Source of the DNA: Alphaproteobacteria bacterium
GTDB taxonomy: Bacteria > Pseudomonadota > Alphaproteobacteria > Caulobacterales > Hyphomonadaceae
NCBI GenBank assembly: GCA_018827375.1
Contig: JAHJYW010000001.1
Span: forward strand, 1-49,900
Reading direction: 5' to 3'
DNA length: 49,900 nt
Positions within the stretch are counted from its first letter, which is position 1. Every line of letters starts with the position of its first letter. Below, piece after piece: positions 34,659 through 45,812 of this stretch. The translations under genes and the position numbers were made by a program. Below the pieces are notes generated by a model that saw only the letters and a program-made list of their open reading frames with translations, was not told where the DNA came from and made no database searches.

Positions 34659-35228
34659 TTAGGCCGTCTGTTTAAGGGCCGTGTCAATTTGAGACGCGAC
34701 CTCTTCTATTCCACCCATTCCATCGATCTCAACGAGAACGCCCCGTTCGGCATAGATCGGAAGCAAAGGTGCTGTATCTTCGTAATATTTTTCGAGGCGG
34801 CGCGAGAAAGTCGTCGGATTATCGTCCTTGCGACCCTGCTCCTCGAATCGTTTCGTGACACGGCTGAGCAGCTTGTCGTCGTCAACCAGCATGCGAATAA
34901 CGAGATCCACTGCCGTGCCGCGCGATTCCAGAAGCGTATCAAGTGCTTCTGACTGGCCAACAGTACGTGGAAAGCCATCGAAAATGAAGCCGGTAGCCCC
35001 CGCCTGCACTTCCAGCTGCTCGTCGATAAGGGCGATCACGATCTCGTCGGACACGAGGCCGCCTTCATCCATGATCTGTGCAACCCGCAGTCCTAGGTCG
35101 GATCCGGAGGCCCGCGCTGCGCGCAGCATGTCGCCAGTGGATAGCTGTACGTATCCACGTTCCTCGACAAGGCGCTTCGCTTGCGTTCCCTTTCCGGCCG
35201 CAGGCGGCCCGAATAGTATCAAATTCAT
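34659..35228 (-). CDS. adk: Adenylate kinase (short, lidless-type)
   Basis: It equilibrates ATP + AMP with 2 ADP. The 189-residue enzyme shows the P-loop FGPPAAGKGTQ (6-16), AMP-binding STGDMLRAARASGS and FDGFPRTVGQ, and the ASRRLEKYYEDTAPLLPIY-like segment TTFSRRLEKYYEDT. It lacks the long zinc-type LID domain, with a short RKDDNPTTF loop instead, as in many alphaproteobacteria. Its start overlaps the secY stop by 4 nt, so translation is coupled. A gene order secY-adk-rpsM is usual. Confidence 0.97.
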   Translation of the reverse strand: MNLILFGPPAAGKGTQAKRLVEERGYVQLSTGDMLRAARASGSDLGLRVAQIMDEGGLVSDEIVIALIDEQLEVQAGATGFIFDGFPRTVGQSEALDTLLESRGTAVDLVIRMLVDDDKLLSRVTKRFEEQGRKDDNPTTFSRRLEKYYEDTAPLLPIYAERGVLVEIDGMGGIEEVASQIDTALKQTA

Positions 35229-36571
35229 TTCTTCCGGCCCCCGAGCTTCGACTTCTTGATCATGCCTTCATACTGGTGCGCGATCAAATGCGATTGGATC
35301 TGCGTCACCGTATCCATTGTTACAGAAACCACGATCAGAAGCGATGTGCCACCGATATAGAAAGGAATTTCCGGGAAATAACGACGCAGTAGCTCGGGAA
35401 GAATACAAACAAAGACGAGATAGAGAGAACCGATCGTGGTCAGGCGGGTCAGCACATAATCAATATACGCTGCCGTATTGGACCCTGGCCGAATGCCCGG
35501 AATGAAGCCGCCATACTTGCGCAGGTTGTCGGCCGTCTCCTCGGGATTGAACATGATCGAGGTGTAGAAATAGCAGAAGAAGATGATCAGGCCGGCCTGC
35601 GTGATGATGTAGGTCCACGAACCCGGCGAGAAGTGAGTCGCCAGGAAGCCCAGAATGCCACTGCCGCCGGCTTCAGCCGCACCACCACCGAGGAAGCCGA
35701 TGGCCGTCATTGGCAGCATCAGCAGCGCAGAAGCGAAGATCGGTGGGATGACGCCCGATGTGTTGAGCTTCAGGGGAAGGAAGCTGCGCTGCCCCTGGGC
35801 GAAGCCCTGGGACTGCTGGCGTTTCGGATACTGGATCAGCAGCCTGCGCTGAGAGCGCTCCATGAACACGATGAACACGACCAGCGCGAGCACCATTACC
35901 GCAATGGCGAGGACAAAGACAACGTTGACCGAGGTGGTACGCGCCTGCGTGATCAGGTTGAAGATCGCGCGTGGCAGTTCAGCGACAATACCGGCGAAGA
36001 TGATCAGCGAAATGCCGTTACCAATGCCGCGCGCCGTGATCTGCTCGCCCATCCACATCAGCAGCATTGTGCCGCCCGTCAGCGTGACAACGCCGGTCAG
36101 GATGAAGAACCAGGGCGCGATGCCTTCGATTCGCACGGCCGACAGGCCACCGGCAATCGCGAACGACTGCACCAGCGCGAAGGCCAGCGTAAGGTAGCGG
36201 GTATACTGGTTAATCTGTTTGCGGCCCGCTTCGCCTTCCTTTTTGAGTTTCTCAAGGGTTGGCGACGCCGATGTCATCATCTGGATGATGATGGACGCCG
36301 TAATGTAGGGCATCACGTTTAGCGCAAAGACGCCCATACGCTCCACTGCGCCACCGGCGAAGAGGTTCATGGAACCCAGAATGCCGCTCGACTGGCTGGC
36401 AAACAGGCTCGCATATTGCGATGGGTCGAGGCCGGGGATCGGGATGAACGTTCCGAGGCGATACAGGACAAGAATTACAAGCGTGAACAGGATCCGGTTT
36501 TGCAGATCCTTCGCTTTTCCAAAGCTCGCAAAATTGATGTTGCGAGCCATTTGTTCTGCAGCATTCGCCAT
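35225..36571 (-). CDS. secY: Protein translocase channel subunit SecY
   Basis: Central pore of the Sec translocon in the inner membrane. The 448-residue protein has ten hydrophobic segments; recognisable blocks are LVILVLYRLGTFIPIPGLDP, INQYTRYLTLAFALVQ, MWMGEQITARGIGNGISLII, SFLPLKLNTSGVIPPIFA, and KYGGFIPGIRPGSNTAAYID. ATG at 36571 is preferred; AGGGAGG lies 11 nt upstream; a second ATG at 36550 is possible. It follows a hairpin with a T-rich stretch, so its level may be set by attenuation. Confidence 0.98.
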   Translation of the reverse strand: MANAAEQMARNINFASFGKAKDLQNRILFTLVILVLYRLGTFIPIPGLDPSQYASLFASQSSGILGSMNLFAGGAVERMGVFALNVMPYITASIIIQMMTSASPTLEKLKKEGEAGRKQINQYTRYLTLAFALVQSFAIAGGLSAVRIEGIAPWFFILTGVVTLTGGTMLLMWMGEQITARGIGNGISLIIFAGIVAELPRAIFNLITQARTTSVNVVFVLAIAVMVLALVVFIVFMERSQRRLLIQYPKRQQSQGFAQGQRSFLPLKLNTSGVIPPIFASALLMLPMTAIGFLGGGAAEAGGSGILGFLATHFSPGSWTYIITQAGLIIFFCYFYTSIMFNPEETADNLRKYGGFIPGIRPGSNTAAYIDYVLTRLTTIGSLYLVFVCILPELLRRYFPEIPFYIGGTSLLIVVSVTMDTVTQIQSHLIAHQYEGMIKKSKLGGRKK

Positions 36572-36591
36572 CGGCCGATCAGCCTCCCTGA

Positions 36592-36622
36592 AAAAGCGTT
36601 CGCCGCCAAAATCGGCGGCGAA
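36592..36622 (-). terminator. Possible attenuator hairpin between rplO and secY
   Basis: A perfect 9-bp stem (36599-36607 with 36614-36622) with a 6-nt loop is followed on the minus strand by CGCTTTTTC just before the secY ribosome-binding site. It looks like a leaky terminator that would let secY be expressed below the ribosomal genes. Confidence 0.5.
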
Positions 36623-36660
36623 ACAGTATTTGTGAAGGGGTATCCGGAAAAAACCGCTGA

Positions 36661-37140
36661 TTAAACTTCAGCTGTGTCTTTCTTGGGCCCGGTCACCGTG
36701 ACGGTTCCGCCAGCTTTTTCGATTGCTTCAATCGCAGCTTTCGAGGCGCCGGTAACCGTGATGGTCACGTTCTTAGGGGCTTCACCCTTGGCCAGCAGGC
36801 GAACACCGTCGCCCAGCTTGTTGACCACGCCAGCCGCGACGAGAGTTTCCTCGGTCACGTTCTTGGCGTCGAGTTTGCCTTCTTCGATGGCCTTGGCCAG
36901 ACGGCTGAGGTTGATCCAGGCGTGCGACTTCGAATTGCGCGACGTGAAGCCACGCTTTGGAAGACGCATGTAGATAGGCATCTGGCCGCCTTCGAAGCCG
37001 TTCACGGCAACGCCGGAACGGGCCTTCTGACCCTTGACGCCGCGACCGGCAGTCTTGCCTTTGCCTGAACCCACGCCGCGACCAACGCGCATGCGGTTCT
37101 TGGTGGCGCCCTCTGCTGGGGACAAATCGTTGAGTTTCAT
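36661..37140 (-). CDS. rplO: Ribosomal protein L15
   Basis: Large-subunit protein assembled late on 23S rRNA. The 159-residue product begins [30 protein letters not shown] and holds [20 protein letters not shown], both family-typical. 89 nt before secY and 53 nt after rpmD, the longest spacers of this part of the operon. Confidence 0.98.
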   Translation of the reverse strand: MKLNDLSPAEGATKNRMRVGRGVGSGKGKTAGRGVKGQKARSGVAVNGFEGGQMPIYMRLPKRGFTSRNSKSHAWINLSRLAKAIEEGKLDAKNVTEETLVAAGVVNKLGDGVRLLAKGEAPKNVTITVTGASKAAIEAIEKAGGTVTVTGPKKDTAEV

Positions 37141-37193
37141 CGCTTTATCTTCCGATATTTATTCTGTGAGAGGGCTGGCTGCGCAATAATGCG

Positions 37194-37379
37194 CTACTCG
37201 CCAACCACCTCTACCAAGTGAGCCACTTTGCGGATCATACCGCGAACCGGCGCAGTGTCTTCGAGTTCCTTCGTCCGGCCAATCTTGTTCAGACCGAGAC
37301 CCATCAGCGTCTGGCGCTGGCTTGGGTCGCGGCCGATCGGGCTGGCCTTCTGACGGACGGTGAGCATTTTTTTCGCCAT
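37194..37379 (-). CDS. rpmD: Ribosomal protein L30
   Basis: Small large-subunit protein of 61 residues. It matches the family through [26 protein letters not shown] and [12 protein letters not shown]. 13 nt from rpsE. The stop is followed by a short hairpin (GCGCA/TGCGC). Confidence 0.97.
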   Translation of the reverse strand: MAKKMLTVRQKASPIGRDPSQRQTLMGLGLNKIGRTKELEDTAPVRGMIRKVAHLVEVVGE

Positions 37380-37392
37380 GACGCCTGTCCCT

Positions 37393-37971
37393 CTAGCTTA
37401 CGATATCGGCCATGCCGGCTTCGGATGCACCATCGGTACGACGACCGACAACATCCTGAACCTTCAGGCCACGCTTGGACGCGACTGTGCGCGGGCTAGC
37501 TTGTTCTTTCAGGGCGTCGAACGTGGCGCGAACCATGTTGTAAGGGTTCGACGAACCGATCGACTTGCCAACAACGTCCTGGACGCCAAGCACTTCCATC
37601 ACGGCGCGCATCGGACCACCGGCGATAACGCCCGTACCCGGAGGCGCTGCGCGGAGAACCACTTTGCCAGCGCCGTGACGGCCCTTGCCATCATGATGCA
37701 GCGTGCGGCCTTCGCGAAGCGGCACGCGAACCATGTTGCGCTTGGCTTCTTCGGTTGCCTTGCGGATCGCTTCAGGCACTTCGCGGGCTTTGCCCTTGCC
37801 GAAGCCTGCGCGGCCCTTCTGGTCACCGACAACGACGAGCGCAGCGAAACCGAAGTTTTTACCACCCTTCACCGTCTTGGCGACGCGGTTGATGCCAACG
37901 AGCTTGTCGACGATCTCGGAAACTTCTTCCTCACGATCGCGACGACGGCCTCTTCCTCTTTCTTCAGCCAT
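37393..37971 (-). CDS. rpsE: Ribosomal protein S5
   Basis: Small-subunit protein at the mRNA entry, contributing to decoding accuracy. The 192-residue product shows [59 protein letters not shown] and [15 protein letters not shown]. Length is within the family's usual range. 11 nt after rplR. Confidence 0.98.
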   Translation of the reverse strand: MAEERGRGRRRDREEEVSEIVDKLVGINRVAKTVKGGKNFGFAALVVVGDQKGRAGFGKGKAREVPEAIRKATEEAKRNMVRVPLREGRTLHHDGKGRHGAGKVVLRAAPPGTGVIAGGPMRAVMEVLGVQDVVGKSIGSSNPYNMVRATFDALKEQASPRTVASKRGLKVQDVVGRRTDGASEAGMADIVS

Positions 37972-37982
37972 AGGGCCTCTCC

Positions 37983-38345
37983 TTAGAATTTGAGACCGCC
38001 CTCACGGGCGGCGTCTGCCAAGGCTTTCACCCGGCCGTGGAACATGTAGCCGCCGCGATCAAACACGACGTCCTCGACACCGGCCTTTTTGGCGCGCTCA
38101 GCGAGCGTCTTGCCAACCAGGGCGGCAGCAGCAGAATCTGCACCGGTCTTAGCCTTGCCCAGCACATCCTTTTCCAGGGTCGATGCCGAGGCGAGCGTTA
38201 TGCCCTTCTCGTCGTCGATGATCTGGGCCGAAATGTTCTTGTGGCTGCGGGCAACCGACAGACGTGGGCGCCCTTCGGCGACCTTCCGGAGTTTGGTGCG
38301 GACCCGCTGTGCGCGGCGCTGCATTTTTTCGCGTGGACTTTTCAT
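37983..38345 (-). CDS. rplR: Ribosomal protein L18
   Basis: Binds 5S rRNA in the central protuberance. The 120-residue protein starts [21 protein letters not shown] and has [49 protein letters not shown] at 38345 was chosen by comparison with the family; it lies 4 nt after the rplF stop. Confidence 0.98.
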   Translation of the reverse strand: MKSPREKMQRRAQRVRTKLRKVAEGRPRLSVARSHKNISAQIIDDEKGITLASASTLEKDVLGKAKTGADSAAAALVGKTLAERAKKAGVEDVVFDRGGYMFHGRVKALADAAREGGLKF

Positions 38346-38349
38346 CGGC

Positions 38350-38961
38350 TTACTTCTTCTTGCCTTCCTTGCGGCGGACATATTCGCCGGCGTAGCGAAT
38401 ACCCTTGCCTTTGTACGGCTCTGGCGGACGGTACTTGCGGATTTCGGCGGCAACCTGGCCAACCGACTGCTTGTCCGCGCCCGTGATCACGACTTCTGTC
38501 GGCTTCGAGGAAGCCAGCGTGATACCATGAGGAGCCTTGTAAACGACATCGTGCGAGAAACCGAGGGCCAGTTTCAGGTCATTGCCCTGCATCTGGGCGC
38601 GATAACCAACGCCGACGAGCTCAAGCGACTTCGTGAAGCCTTCCGACACACCTTGCACCATGTTGGCGGCGCGAGCGCGAGCCGTGCCCCACTGGGTACG
38701 AGCGGTCGAGTCGAGCGCTTCGGCGAAAGTCGGCAGGCGGCGACCGCGTGCTTTCTCTTGCGCGATGCGGTCTTCGGCAGCCTTCACCAGATCGGCGCGT
38801 GGCATGACGGACAGTTCGCCGTTTTCGAATTTCGGTGTGATCACTTCCGCGACCGTGAACGTCATTTCGCCTTTGGGGCCCTTGGCCTTGATCGTCTGGC
38901 CATCGACAGAAACTGTCGTGCCATTCGGGACCGGGATTGCGAGTTTTCCAATACGTGACAT
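38350..38961 (-). CDS. rplF: Ribosomal protein L6, with a lineage-type insertion
   Basis: Large-subunit protein near the sarcin-ricin loop. The product starts [18 protein letters not shown] and ends [21 protein letters not shown], as in the family. At 203 residues it is about 25 longer than usual (about 177). The extra segment lies in the first domain, roughly residues 58-85 ([20 protein letters not shown], then LPTFAEAL), where most homologues have a short loop before the WGT motif. 10 nt from rpsH. Confidence 0.97.
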   Translation of the reverse strand: MSRIGKLAIPVPNGTTVSVDGQTIKAKGPKGEMTFTVAEVITPKFENGELSVMPRADLVKAAEDRIAQEKARGRRLPTFAEALDSTARTQWGTARARAANMVQGVSEGFTKSLELVGVGYRAQMQGNDLKLALGFSHDVVYKAPHGITLASSKPTEVVITGADKQSVGQVAAEIRKYRPPEPYKGKGIRYAGEYVRRKEGKKK

Positions 38962-38971
38962 CAGCGCTCTC

Positions 38972-39367
38972 CTAGAATACCCGACAGAGCACTTCGCCGC
39001 CGACATTCTTCGTCCGGGCAGCATTGTCCGACATAACACCCTGCGAAGTCGACAGGATGGAAATGCCAAGGCCATTGCGCACGAGCGGAATGTCAGAGAC
39101 CGAAGAGTACACGCGGCGGCCCGGCTTGGAGATACGTTTGATCTCCGAGATGACCGGTTGGCCTTCGTAGTACTTGAGCTCGATTTCAAGATTTTTGTGG
39201 CCGTCTTTTTCCACTTCCGCGTAACCACGGATGTAACCCTCATCAGCGAGGACATCCAGGACACGGGCGCGGACTTTCGACGCCGGGGTGACAACTTTAG
39301 ACATGCCGCGCATCTGGGCGTTCCGGATGCGTGTCAGCATATCACCGAGGGGATCTGAAAGGTTCAT
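38972..39367 (-). CDS. rpsH: Ribosomal protein S8
   Basis: Central 16S rRNA-binding protein, and in many bacteria the repressor of this operon. The 131-residue product has [47 protein letters not shown] and the C-terminal [14 protein letters not shown]. 14 nt from rpsN. Confidence 0.98.
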   Translation of the reverse strand: MNLSDPLGDMLTRIRNAQMRGMSKVVTPASKVRARVLDVLADEGYIRGYAEVEKDGHKNLEIELKYYEGQPVISEIKRISKPGRRVYSSVSDIPLVRNGLGISILSTSQGVMSDNAARTKNVGGEVLCRVF

Positions 39368-39381
39368 TTAGCTCTCCCTCC

Positions 39382-39687
39382 TTACCAGCTGGATTTCACG
39401 AGACCGGGGATCATGCCAGTGGAACCAAGGTCCCGCAGCGCGATCCGCGACATTTTAAGTTTGCGATAGTAGCCGCGCGGACGCCCGGTTACTTCACAGC
39501 GATTACGAACACGGTTCGGCGCCGAGTTGCGTGGAAGTTCCGCCAGCTTGAGACGCGCCTTGAAGCGCTCCTCAAGGGTCAGGTTCTCATCCATCGCGAT
39601 TGCCTTCAGTTCAGCACGCTTGGCCGCATAACGGTCAACGAGCTTCTGGCGCCGCTTGTTCTTCTCGATTGCGCTCTTCTTTGCCAT
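39382..39687 (-). CDS. rpsN: Ribosomal protein S14 (zinc-free type)
   Basis: Small-subunit head protein. The 101-residue product starts [17 protein letters not shown] and ends [10 protein letters not shown]. It is the long type without the four zinc-binding cysteines; the [20 protein letters not shown] block has a single Cys. ATG at 39687 follows the family start; longer readings upstream lie in rplE. Confidence 0.98.
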   Translation of the reverse strand: MAKKSAIEKNKRRQKLVDRYAAKRAELKAIAMDENLTLEERFKARLKLAELPRNSAPNRVRNRCEVTGRPRGYYRKLKMSRIALRDLGSTGMIPGLVKSSW

Positions 39688-39706
39688 ATCAGCAGATCTC
39701 CTGGCG

Positions 39707-40261
39707 CTAGTTCCGGAACGGGAAGCCACACTCGGCGAGGAGTGCCTTGGCTTCTTCGTTGGTTGAGGCGGTGGTGCAGACGATGATGTCCATACCGCGA
39801 ATCTCTTCCACCTGATCGTAAGCGATCTCCGGGAAAACGATGTGTTCTTTGAGGCCCATGGCATAGTTGCCCATGCCATCGAAGCTCTTGCCGTTCAGGC
39901 CGCGGAAGTCCTTCACGCGCGGAAGCGCAATGTTGGTCAGGCGGTCAAGAAACTCGAACATGCGATCACGGCGAAGCGTGACCTTGCAGCCGATCAACAT
40001 GCCTTCGCGCAGCTTGAAGCCGGCGATGGACTTGCGGGCCTTGGTGGCCACAGGCTTTTGGCCCGCGATCAGTTCCAGTTCGGCAAGGGCCGCCTTGATC
40101 TTCTTGGAGTCGGAGACGGCTTCGCCTACGCCCATGTTGATCACGACCTTGTCGAGTTTCGGAACCTGCATTGGGTTCGTGTAGCTGAACTGCTCTTGCA
40201 GTTTGCCCCGGATCTCATCGCGGTACTTCGTCTTGAGACGGGGTTCGTATGCCTTAGACAT
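39707..40261 (-). CDS. rplE: Ribosomal protein L5
   Basis: Binds 5S rRNA and forms a bridge to S13. The 184-residue product has [61 protein letters not shown] and [23 protein letters not shown] at 40261 overlaps the end of rplX by 8 nt, so the pair is coupled. Confidence 0.98.
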   Translation of the reverse strand: MSKAYEPRLKTKYRDEIRGKLQEQFSYTNPMQVPKLDKVVINMGVGEAVSDSKKIKAALAELELIAGQKPVATKARKSIAGFKLREGMLIGCKVTLRRDRMFEFLDRLTNIALPRVKDFRGLNGKSFDGMGNYAMGLKEHIVFPEIAYDQVEEIRGMDIIVCTTASTNEEAKALLAECGFPFRN

Positions 40262-40571
40262 CGATGGATTCCCCTGAACGCTTGGCAAACCGCGTTTTGC
40301 GGCCATGCTCGTCTGTTTTGAAGCCGACGCGAACGGGCTTGCCGTCGCGTGGGTCAACGTGTGCAACATTGGACACGTGGATCGGCGCTTCAAAATTCTT
40401 GATGCCGCCCGGATCCATTTGTGTTGGTTTCTGATGGCGCTTCACGACGTTGACGCCGCGAACCACAACCCGGTCTTCGTCGACGAGCACTTTAAGTACC
40501 TCGCCTTTCGAGCCCTTGTTGCGACCAGCAATGATCAGCACCGTGTCGCCTTTTTTGATCTTCGCAGCCAT
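40254..40571 (-). CDS. rplX: Ribosomal protein L24
   Basis: Early assembly protein of the large subunit. The 105-residue product has the KOW motif [22 protein letters not shown], then [19 protein letters not shown]. 2 nt after rplN and overlapping rplE by 8 nt. Confidence 0.98.
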   Translation of the reverse strand: MAAKIKKGDTVLIIAGRNKGSKGEVLKVLVDEDRVVVRGVNVVKRHQKPTQMDPGGIKNFEAPIHVSNVAHVDPRDGKPVRVGFKTDEHGRKTRFAKRSGESIDV

Positions 40572-40573
40572 GA

Positions 40574-40942
40574 CTACAAAACCTCCGGCGCCATGTTGGC
40601 GATCTTGACCTGGTTCTTGCCGCGAAGTTCACGCGGGACCGGACCAAAAACGCGGGTTCCGATTGGCTCACCATTGTTGTTGATGAGCACGGCAGCATTG
40701 GAGTCGAACCGGATGGTCGAACCGTCTGCACGATTGATGTCTTTCGCGACGCGAACGACGACGGCCTTGCGGACATCACCCTTCTTCACGCGGCCGGTCG
40801 GGATCGCTTCCTTGATGGAGACGACGATAACGTCGCCCACAGAAGCGTACCGGCGACCAGCACCACCCAGCACCTTGATGCACTGGACCCGGCGAGCGCC
40901 GGAGTTATCGGCGACGCGGAGATTTGATTGCATCTGGATCAT
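40574..40942 (-). CDS. rplN: Ribosomal protein L14
   Basis: Subunit-interface protein. The 122-residue product starts [20 protein letters not shown] and has [20 protein letters not shown]-like [33 protein letters not shown] and VPRELR. Overlaps the rpsQ stop by 4 nt. Confidence 0.98.
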   Translation of the reverse strand: MIQMQSNLRVADNSGARRVQCIKVLGGAGRRYASVGDVIVVSIKEAIPTGRVKKGDVRKAVVVRVAKDINRADGSTIRFDSNAAVLINNNGEPIGTRVFGPVPRELRGKNQVKIANMAPEVL

Positions 40943-41184
40943 GCGTCACTCCCTTCGCCGGAAACGAGTTCCCAACGCTTCAGCTTGGAATGCGGTGGGC
41001 ATTCCTGGATGGTTACAATCTGTCCCTCGACAGCCACATTGGCTTCGTCGTGGGCGTGATACTTTTTCGAACGACGAACGATCTTTTTCATCACCGGGTG
41101 GGTGAAAGTCCGTTCGACGCGAACGATGGCTGTCTTGTCCTGCTTAGTCGAGACAACGACACCTTCCATAATACGTTTAGGCAT
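40939..41184 (-). CDS. rpsQ: Ribosomal protein S17
   Basis: 16S rRNA-binding protein. The 81-residue product has [40 protein letters not shown] and the [15 protein letters not shown] end typical of the family. ATG at 41184; readings further upstream lie in rpmC. 10 nt from rpmC. Confidence 0.98.
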   Translation of the reverse strand: MPKRIMEGVVVSTKQDKTAIVRVERTFTHPVMKKIVRRSKKYHAHDEANVAVEGQIVTIQECPPHSKLKRWELVSGEGSDA

Positions 41185-41194
41185 GTTCTCTCTC

Positions 41195-41395
41195 CTAAGC
41201 CTTACCAGCCACAGCCTTTTCGCGAAGGATCGTCTTGACGCGAGCAATGTCGCGACGGATCTCCTTGGCGCGGGCCGTCTTCTCAAGCTGGCCGGTGGCC
41301 GCCTGGAAGCGCAGGTTGAACTGTTCTTTTTTCAGCTTGATCAGCTCGTCTTTGAGCTGGTCGGCGCTTTTGGTTCTTACATCAGAGGCTTTCAT
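41195..41395 (-). CDS. rpmC: Ribosomal protein L29
   Basis: Small helical protein at the exit tunnel, near the trigger-factor site. The 66-residue product has [37 protein letters not shown] and [13 protein letters not shown]. 2 nt after rplP, 10 nt before rpsQ. Confidence 0.98.
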   Translation of the reverse strand: MKASDVRTKSADQLKDELIKLKKEQFNLRFQAATGQLEKTARAKEIRRDIARVKTILREKAVAGKA

Positions 41396-41397
41396 GA

Positions 41398-41814
41398 TCA
41401 GATCCCCTCAATCCGCTTGACGACTTTCGTCTTGATCGGAAGCTTGGCTGCGCCGAGACGCAGGGCTTCACGAGCGATTTCTTCCGGCACACCGTCGATC
41501 TCGAACATGATGCGACCGGGCGAGACACGGGCGACCCAACGGTCGACCGAACCTTTACCTTTACCCATCCGGACCTCGATCGGCTTTGCCGACACAGGCA
41601 CATCCGGGAATACGCGGATCCACACTTTGCCCTGACGCTTCATGTAGCGCGTCACAGCCCGGCGGGTGGCTTCGATCTGACGCGCAGTGACGCGTTCAGG
41701 CTCGAGGGCCTTGAGGCCGAACTCGCCGAAAGCCAGCGTGAAGCCACCTTTCGCCGTGCCGTTGATCCGGCCCTTGAAGGCCTTCCTGAATTTGGTTCGC
41801 TTCGGCTGACGCAT
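41398..41814 (-). CDS. rplP: Ribosomal protein L16
   Basis: Organises the A-site side of the large subunit. The 138-residue product has [60 protein letters not shown] and [19 protein letters not shown]. 3 nt after rpsC. Confidence 0.98.
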   Translation of the reverse strand: MRQPKRTKFRKAFKGRINGTAKGGFTLAFGEFGLKALEPERVTARQIEATRRAVTRYMKRQGKVWIRVFPDVPVSAKPIEVRMGKGKGSVDRWVARVSPGRIMFEIDGVPEEIAREALRLGAAKLPIKTKVVKRIEGI

Positions 41815-41817
41815 CTC

Positions 41818-42554
<737 letters not shown>

Positions 42555-42555
<1 letters not shown>

Positions 42556-42944
42556 CAGGCGGCCTCCGCTTCCATGCTTGTGTCACGAAGGACAATGGTA
42601 ACCTGTGCAAACGGCTTCAGCACGCGAGCGGCACGGCCGCGAGCGCGGGCCCGAATACGTTTCATCACGAGGTTCTTGCCCACGTGGGCTTCGGCAACAA
42701 CGAGACTGTCGATGTCGAGACCGTGATTGTTTTCTGCGTTGGCGATCGCGCTCTGCAGGAGCTTGCGAACATCCTTTGCAGGGCGCTTCGGCGAGAACTG
42801 CAGTTCGGCCAGAGCCCGCTCGACCGGAAGGCCGCGGATCTGCTGGGCCAGCAGGTTCAGCTTCTGTGGGCTCGAACGATACATGCGCAGAACGGCGCGC
42901 GACTCGTTGGTAGCCTGCTTCGGAGGATTCTTGGTCTTACCCAT
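42555..42944 (-). CDS. rplV: Ribosomal protein L22
   Basis: Lines the exit tunnel with its beta-hairpin. The 129-residue product has [74 protein letters not shown]. 2 nt after rpsS. Confidence 0.98.
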
Positions 42945-42946
42945 GA

Positions 42947-43225
42947 CTACTTCCGCTTCGCTTTCTTGTCCGCACCGTGGCCGTAGAACGTACGGGTAGG
43001 AGCAAACTCGCCAAACTTGTGGCCGACCATCTCTTCCGAGACCGTGACCGGGATGAATTTGTTGCCATTATGGACCTGGAAGTTCAGGCCGATAAAGTTG
43101 GGCAGGATTGTCGAACGACGCGACCAGGTCTTGATGACCGAGCGCTTCTCGGAGGCACGTGCCTCTTCGGCTTTCTTCAGCAGATAGCCGTCAACAAATG
43201 GGCCTTTCCAGACAGAACGTGACAT
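42947..43225 (-). CDS. rpsS: Ribosomal protein S19
   Basis: Head protein contacting S13. The 92-residue product has [38 protein letters not shown] and [18 protein letters not shown]. 14 nt after rplB. Confidence 0.98.
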   Translation of the reverse strand: MSRSVWKGPFVDGYLLKKAEEARASEKRSVIKTWSRRSTILPNFIGLNFQVHNGNKFIPVTVSEEMVGHKFGEFAPTRTFYGHGADKKAKRK

Positions 43226-43239
43226 GTCTCGCGGCTCCT

Positions 43240-44070
43240 CTAGCGTTTCGCGTTACGGCGGCGGATGATCAGACGATCCGTCGCTTTGTTTGAACGGGTC
43301 TTCGGACCGCGGGTTTTCTTGCCCCATGGCGTCACTGGGTGACGACCGCCGGACGACTTGCCTTCACCACCACCGTGTGGGTGGTCGACCGGGTTCATGA
43401 CCACGCCGCGAACAGATGGGCGCTTGCCCATGTGACGCTTGCGACCGGCCTTCGAGAGGACCTGGTTCATGTTGTCCGGGTTGGACACGGCGCCGATCGT
43501 TGCGAGGCAGGTGTCGAGCACCATGCGCAGTTCGCCCGAAGTCAGCTTGATCTGGGCGTAACCACCGTCACGACCAACGAGCTGGGCATAGGTACCAGCC
43601 GAACGCACCATCTGGGCGCCCTTCTGGGGCTTCAGCTCGATATTGTGGATGATCGTGCCGACAGGGATGTTCTTCAGCGGCAGCGTGTTGCCCGGCTTGA
43701 TATCAGCCGTTGCCGACGTGATGACCGTGTCGCCGATTTCAAGACGCTGTGGCGCGATGATGTAGGACAGCATGCCGTCTTCGTACTTGATCAGTGCGAT
43801 GAAGGCCGTGCGGTTCGGGTCATACTCAAGGCGCTCGACAACAGCCGGCATGTCCCAGCGGTTACGCTTGAAGTCGACCATACGGTACAGCTTCTTGGCG
43901 CCACCACCGATGCGGCGTGCCGTGATACGGCCACGGTTGTTACGACCACCCTTTTTGGACAGGCCTTCGGTCAGCGCCTTGACGGGCTTACCCTTGTGCA
44001 GGTCCGAGCGGTCGACCAGCACGAGCTGGCGACGGCCTGGGGACGTTGGATTGAATGTCTTAAGTGCCAT
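43240..44070 (-). CDS. rplB: Ribosomal protein L2
   Basis: Key protein of the peptidyl-transferase region. The 276-residue product has [59 protein letters not shown] and the [19 protein letters not shown] block with the conserved [12 protein letters not shown]. 16 nt after rplW. Confidence 0.98.
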   Translation of the reverse strand: MALKTFNPTSPGRRQLVLVDRSDLHKGKPVKALTEGLSKKGGRNNRGRITARRIGGGAKKLYRMVDFKRNRWDMPAVVERLEYDPNRTAFIALIKYEDGMLSYIIAPQRLEIGDTVITSATADIKPGNTLPLKNIPVGTIIHNIELKPQKGAQMVRSAGTYAQLVGRDGGYAQIKLTSGELRMVLDTCLATIGAVSNPDNMNQVLSKAGRKRHMGKRPSVRGVVMNPVDHPHGGGEGKSSGGRHPVTPWGKKTRGPKTRSNKATDRLIIRRRNAKR

Positions 44071-44086
44071 GGTCTACGTCCTTCCC

Positions 44087-44386
44087 CTACAGGCCCGTCG
44101 AAATGTCGACAGATTGGCCTTCAGCGAGCGTGACATAGGCCTTCTTGATGTCGTTACGACGACCAAGGTGACCTTTGAAACGCTTCGTTTTGCCCTTTTG
44201 GAGCACGGTATTCACGGCTGTGACATCAACCTTGAAGAGGGCCTCAATGGCCTCCTTGATCGACTTCTTGTCAGCGGTGATCGCGACTTCGAAAACGATC
44301 TTGTTCTCTTCAGCGACCAGCGTCGATTTCTCGGTGATGATCGGCTTGCGAATGATGTCGTAGTGATGTTGCTTCGGATCAGCCAT
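44087..44386 (-). CDS. rplW: Ribosomal protein L23
   Basis: Tunnel-exit protein that docks trigger factor and SRP. The 99-residue product has [40 protein letters not shown] and [20 protein letters not shown]. 2 nt after rplD. Confidence 0.98.
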   Translation of the reverse strand: MADPKQHHYDIIRKPIITEKSTLVAEENKIVFEVAITADKKSIKEAIEALFKVDVTAVNTVLQKGKTKRFKGHLGRRNDIKKAYVTLAEGQSVDISTGL

Positions 44387-44388
44387 GA

Positions 44389-45051
44389 CTATTCAGCCTC
44401 TGCTGCGATTGCGGGTTGGGCCAGCGTGCCGTCAAAGCGCGCCTGGATGCCTTCAGCGGCCTCCTTCGTGATGACGAGCGTCTTGCGGCGCAGGATGTCA
44501 TACACGTTGAGGCCGGCGACTGGCAGCACGTCCACGTTCGGGATGTTGCGAGCGGCCTTGGCGAAGTTTTCGTCAACCGTGATGCCGGAGATGATCAGCG
44601 CGTTCTCGATGCCGAGACCGGCGAAGTGAGCCGCCAGGTCCTTGGTCTTGGCTTCTTTCAGCACCGCAACGTCAATCACCATGATCATGTCGGCGACAAC
44701 TTTCGACGACAGGGCGTGCGCGAGAGCCAGCTTGCGGACCTTCTTTGGAAGATCATGCGCATGGCTGCGAACGCGTGGGCCGTGAGCAACGCCACCACCA
44801 ACAAAGATCGGCGCGTTACGCGAACCGTGGCGAGCGCCGCCCGAACCTTTTTGACGGATCGACTTCTTCGTGGTGCGAGCCACTTCCGAACGCGTCTTGG
44901 TTTTGTGCGTGCCAGCCTGGCGCTTGGCCAGCTGCCAGCGGACCGTGCGGTGAAGCAGGTCCTTGCGGATGTCTTCAATGCCGAAGATGGCATCATCAAG
45001 CGTGATGTTACCAGCCGCTTCACCGGCAAGGGTTTTGACTGCGAGTTCCAT
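44389..45051 (-). CDS. rplD: Ribosomal protein L4
   Basis: Tunnel-lining early assembly protein. The 220-residue product has [60 protein letters not shown] and [21 protein letters not shown] poorly conserved Ala/Glu-rich tail extends it by about 15 residues. Start shares 1 nt with the rplC stop. Confidence 0.98.
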   Translation of the reverse strand: MELAVKTLAGEAAGNITLDDAIFGIEDIRKDLLHRTVRWQLAKRQAGTHKTKTRSEVARTTKKSIRQKGSGGARHGSRNAPIFVGGGVAHGPRVRSHAHDLPKKVRKLALAHALSSKVVADMIMVIDVAVLKEAKTKDLAAHFAGLGIENALIISGITVDENFAKAARNIPNVDVLPVAGLNVYDILRRKTLVITKEAAEGIQARFDGTLAQPAIAAEAE

Positions 45052-45812
45052 TATTCAGCACCCTCTGTCTGGGCAGGAGCGTTTGCCGACTTGAAGGAAC
45101 CGGCTGCAGGCGCGTCGGCATGCAGGGCTTTCTTCACGGCATCGCGGATTTCCACGAACGAACCATCATGACCGGACACGGCGCCCTTCACGAGTATCAG
45201 GCCGCGCTCAACGTCCGTGCGCACAACCGTCAGGTTCTGTGTGGTGATACGGTCGGTACCGAGGTGGCCGGCCATTTTCTTGTTCTTGAAGACGCGGCCC
45301 GGATCCTGGTTCATACCCGTCGAACCGTGCGAACGGTGCGAGAGCGACACACCGTGCGTGGCGCGAAGGCCGCCGAAGTTCCAGCGCTTCATGGCGCCGG
45401 CAAAACCTTTACCGATCGCGTAGCTGGAAACGTCAACCTTCTGGCCTGCCACATAATGGTCAGCCTGAACTTCGGCGCCGATTTCAGGCAAGTCGCCCGA
45501 AACGCGGAATTCCTTGAGTTTCGACTTAGGCGCAACGCCGGCTTTCGCGAACTGGCCGCGCAGGGCCTTGTTCGTGCGCTTGGCTTTCTTTTCGCCAGTG
45601 CCGAGGATGACAGCCTTGTAGCCGTCGGTGCGGGTGACTTCGCCACCCTTCTTGGTGGTGACGGCGCGCTCGTCTTCGGTGCGCAGGCCAACGACCTGAC
45701 AACCATCAAGCGACAGGACGGTCACCGGGATGTGGCGGCCATCTTCGTCAAAAATGCGTGTCATGCCCAGTTTGCGGGCCAGCACGCCGGAACGGGGGGC
45801 TGGAAGAGCCAT
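45051..45812 (-). CDS. rplC: Ribosomal protein L3
   Basis: Early assembly protein close to the peptidyl-transferase centre. The 253-residue product has [55 protein letters not shown] and [15 protein letters not shown]. An Ala-rich C-terminal tail of about 25 residues is added. Its start and the rpsJ stop share 1 nt. Confidence 0.98.
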   Translation of the reverse strand: MALPAPRSGVLARKLGMTRIFDEDGRHIPVTVLSLDGCQVVGLRTEDERAVTTKKGGEVTRTDGYKAVILGTGEKKAKRTNKALRGQFAKAGVAPKSKLKEFRVSGDLPEIGAEVQADHYVAGQKVDVSSYAIGKGFAGAMKRWNFGGLRATHGVSLSHRSHGSTGMNQDPGRVFKNKKMAGHLGTDRITTQNLTVVRTDVERGLILVKGAVSGHDGSFVEIRDAVKKALHADAPAAGSFKSANAPAQTEGAE

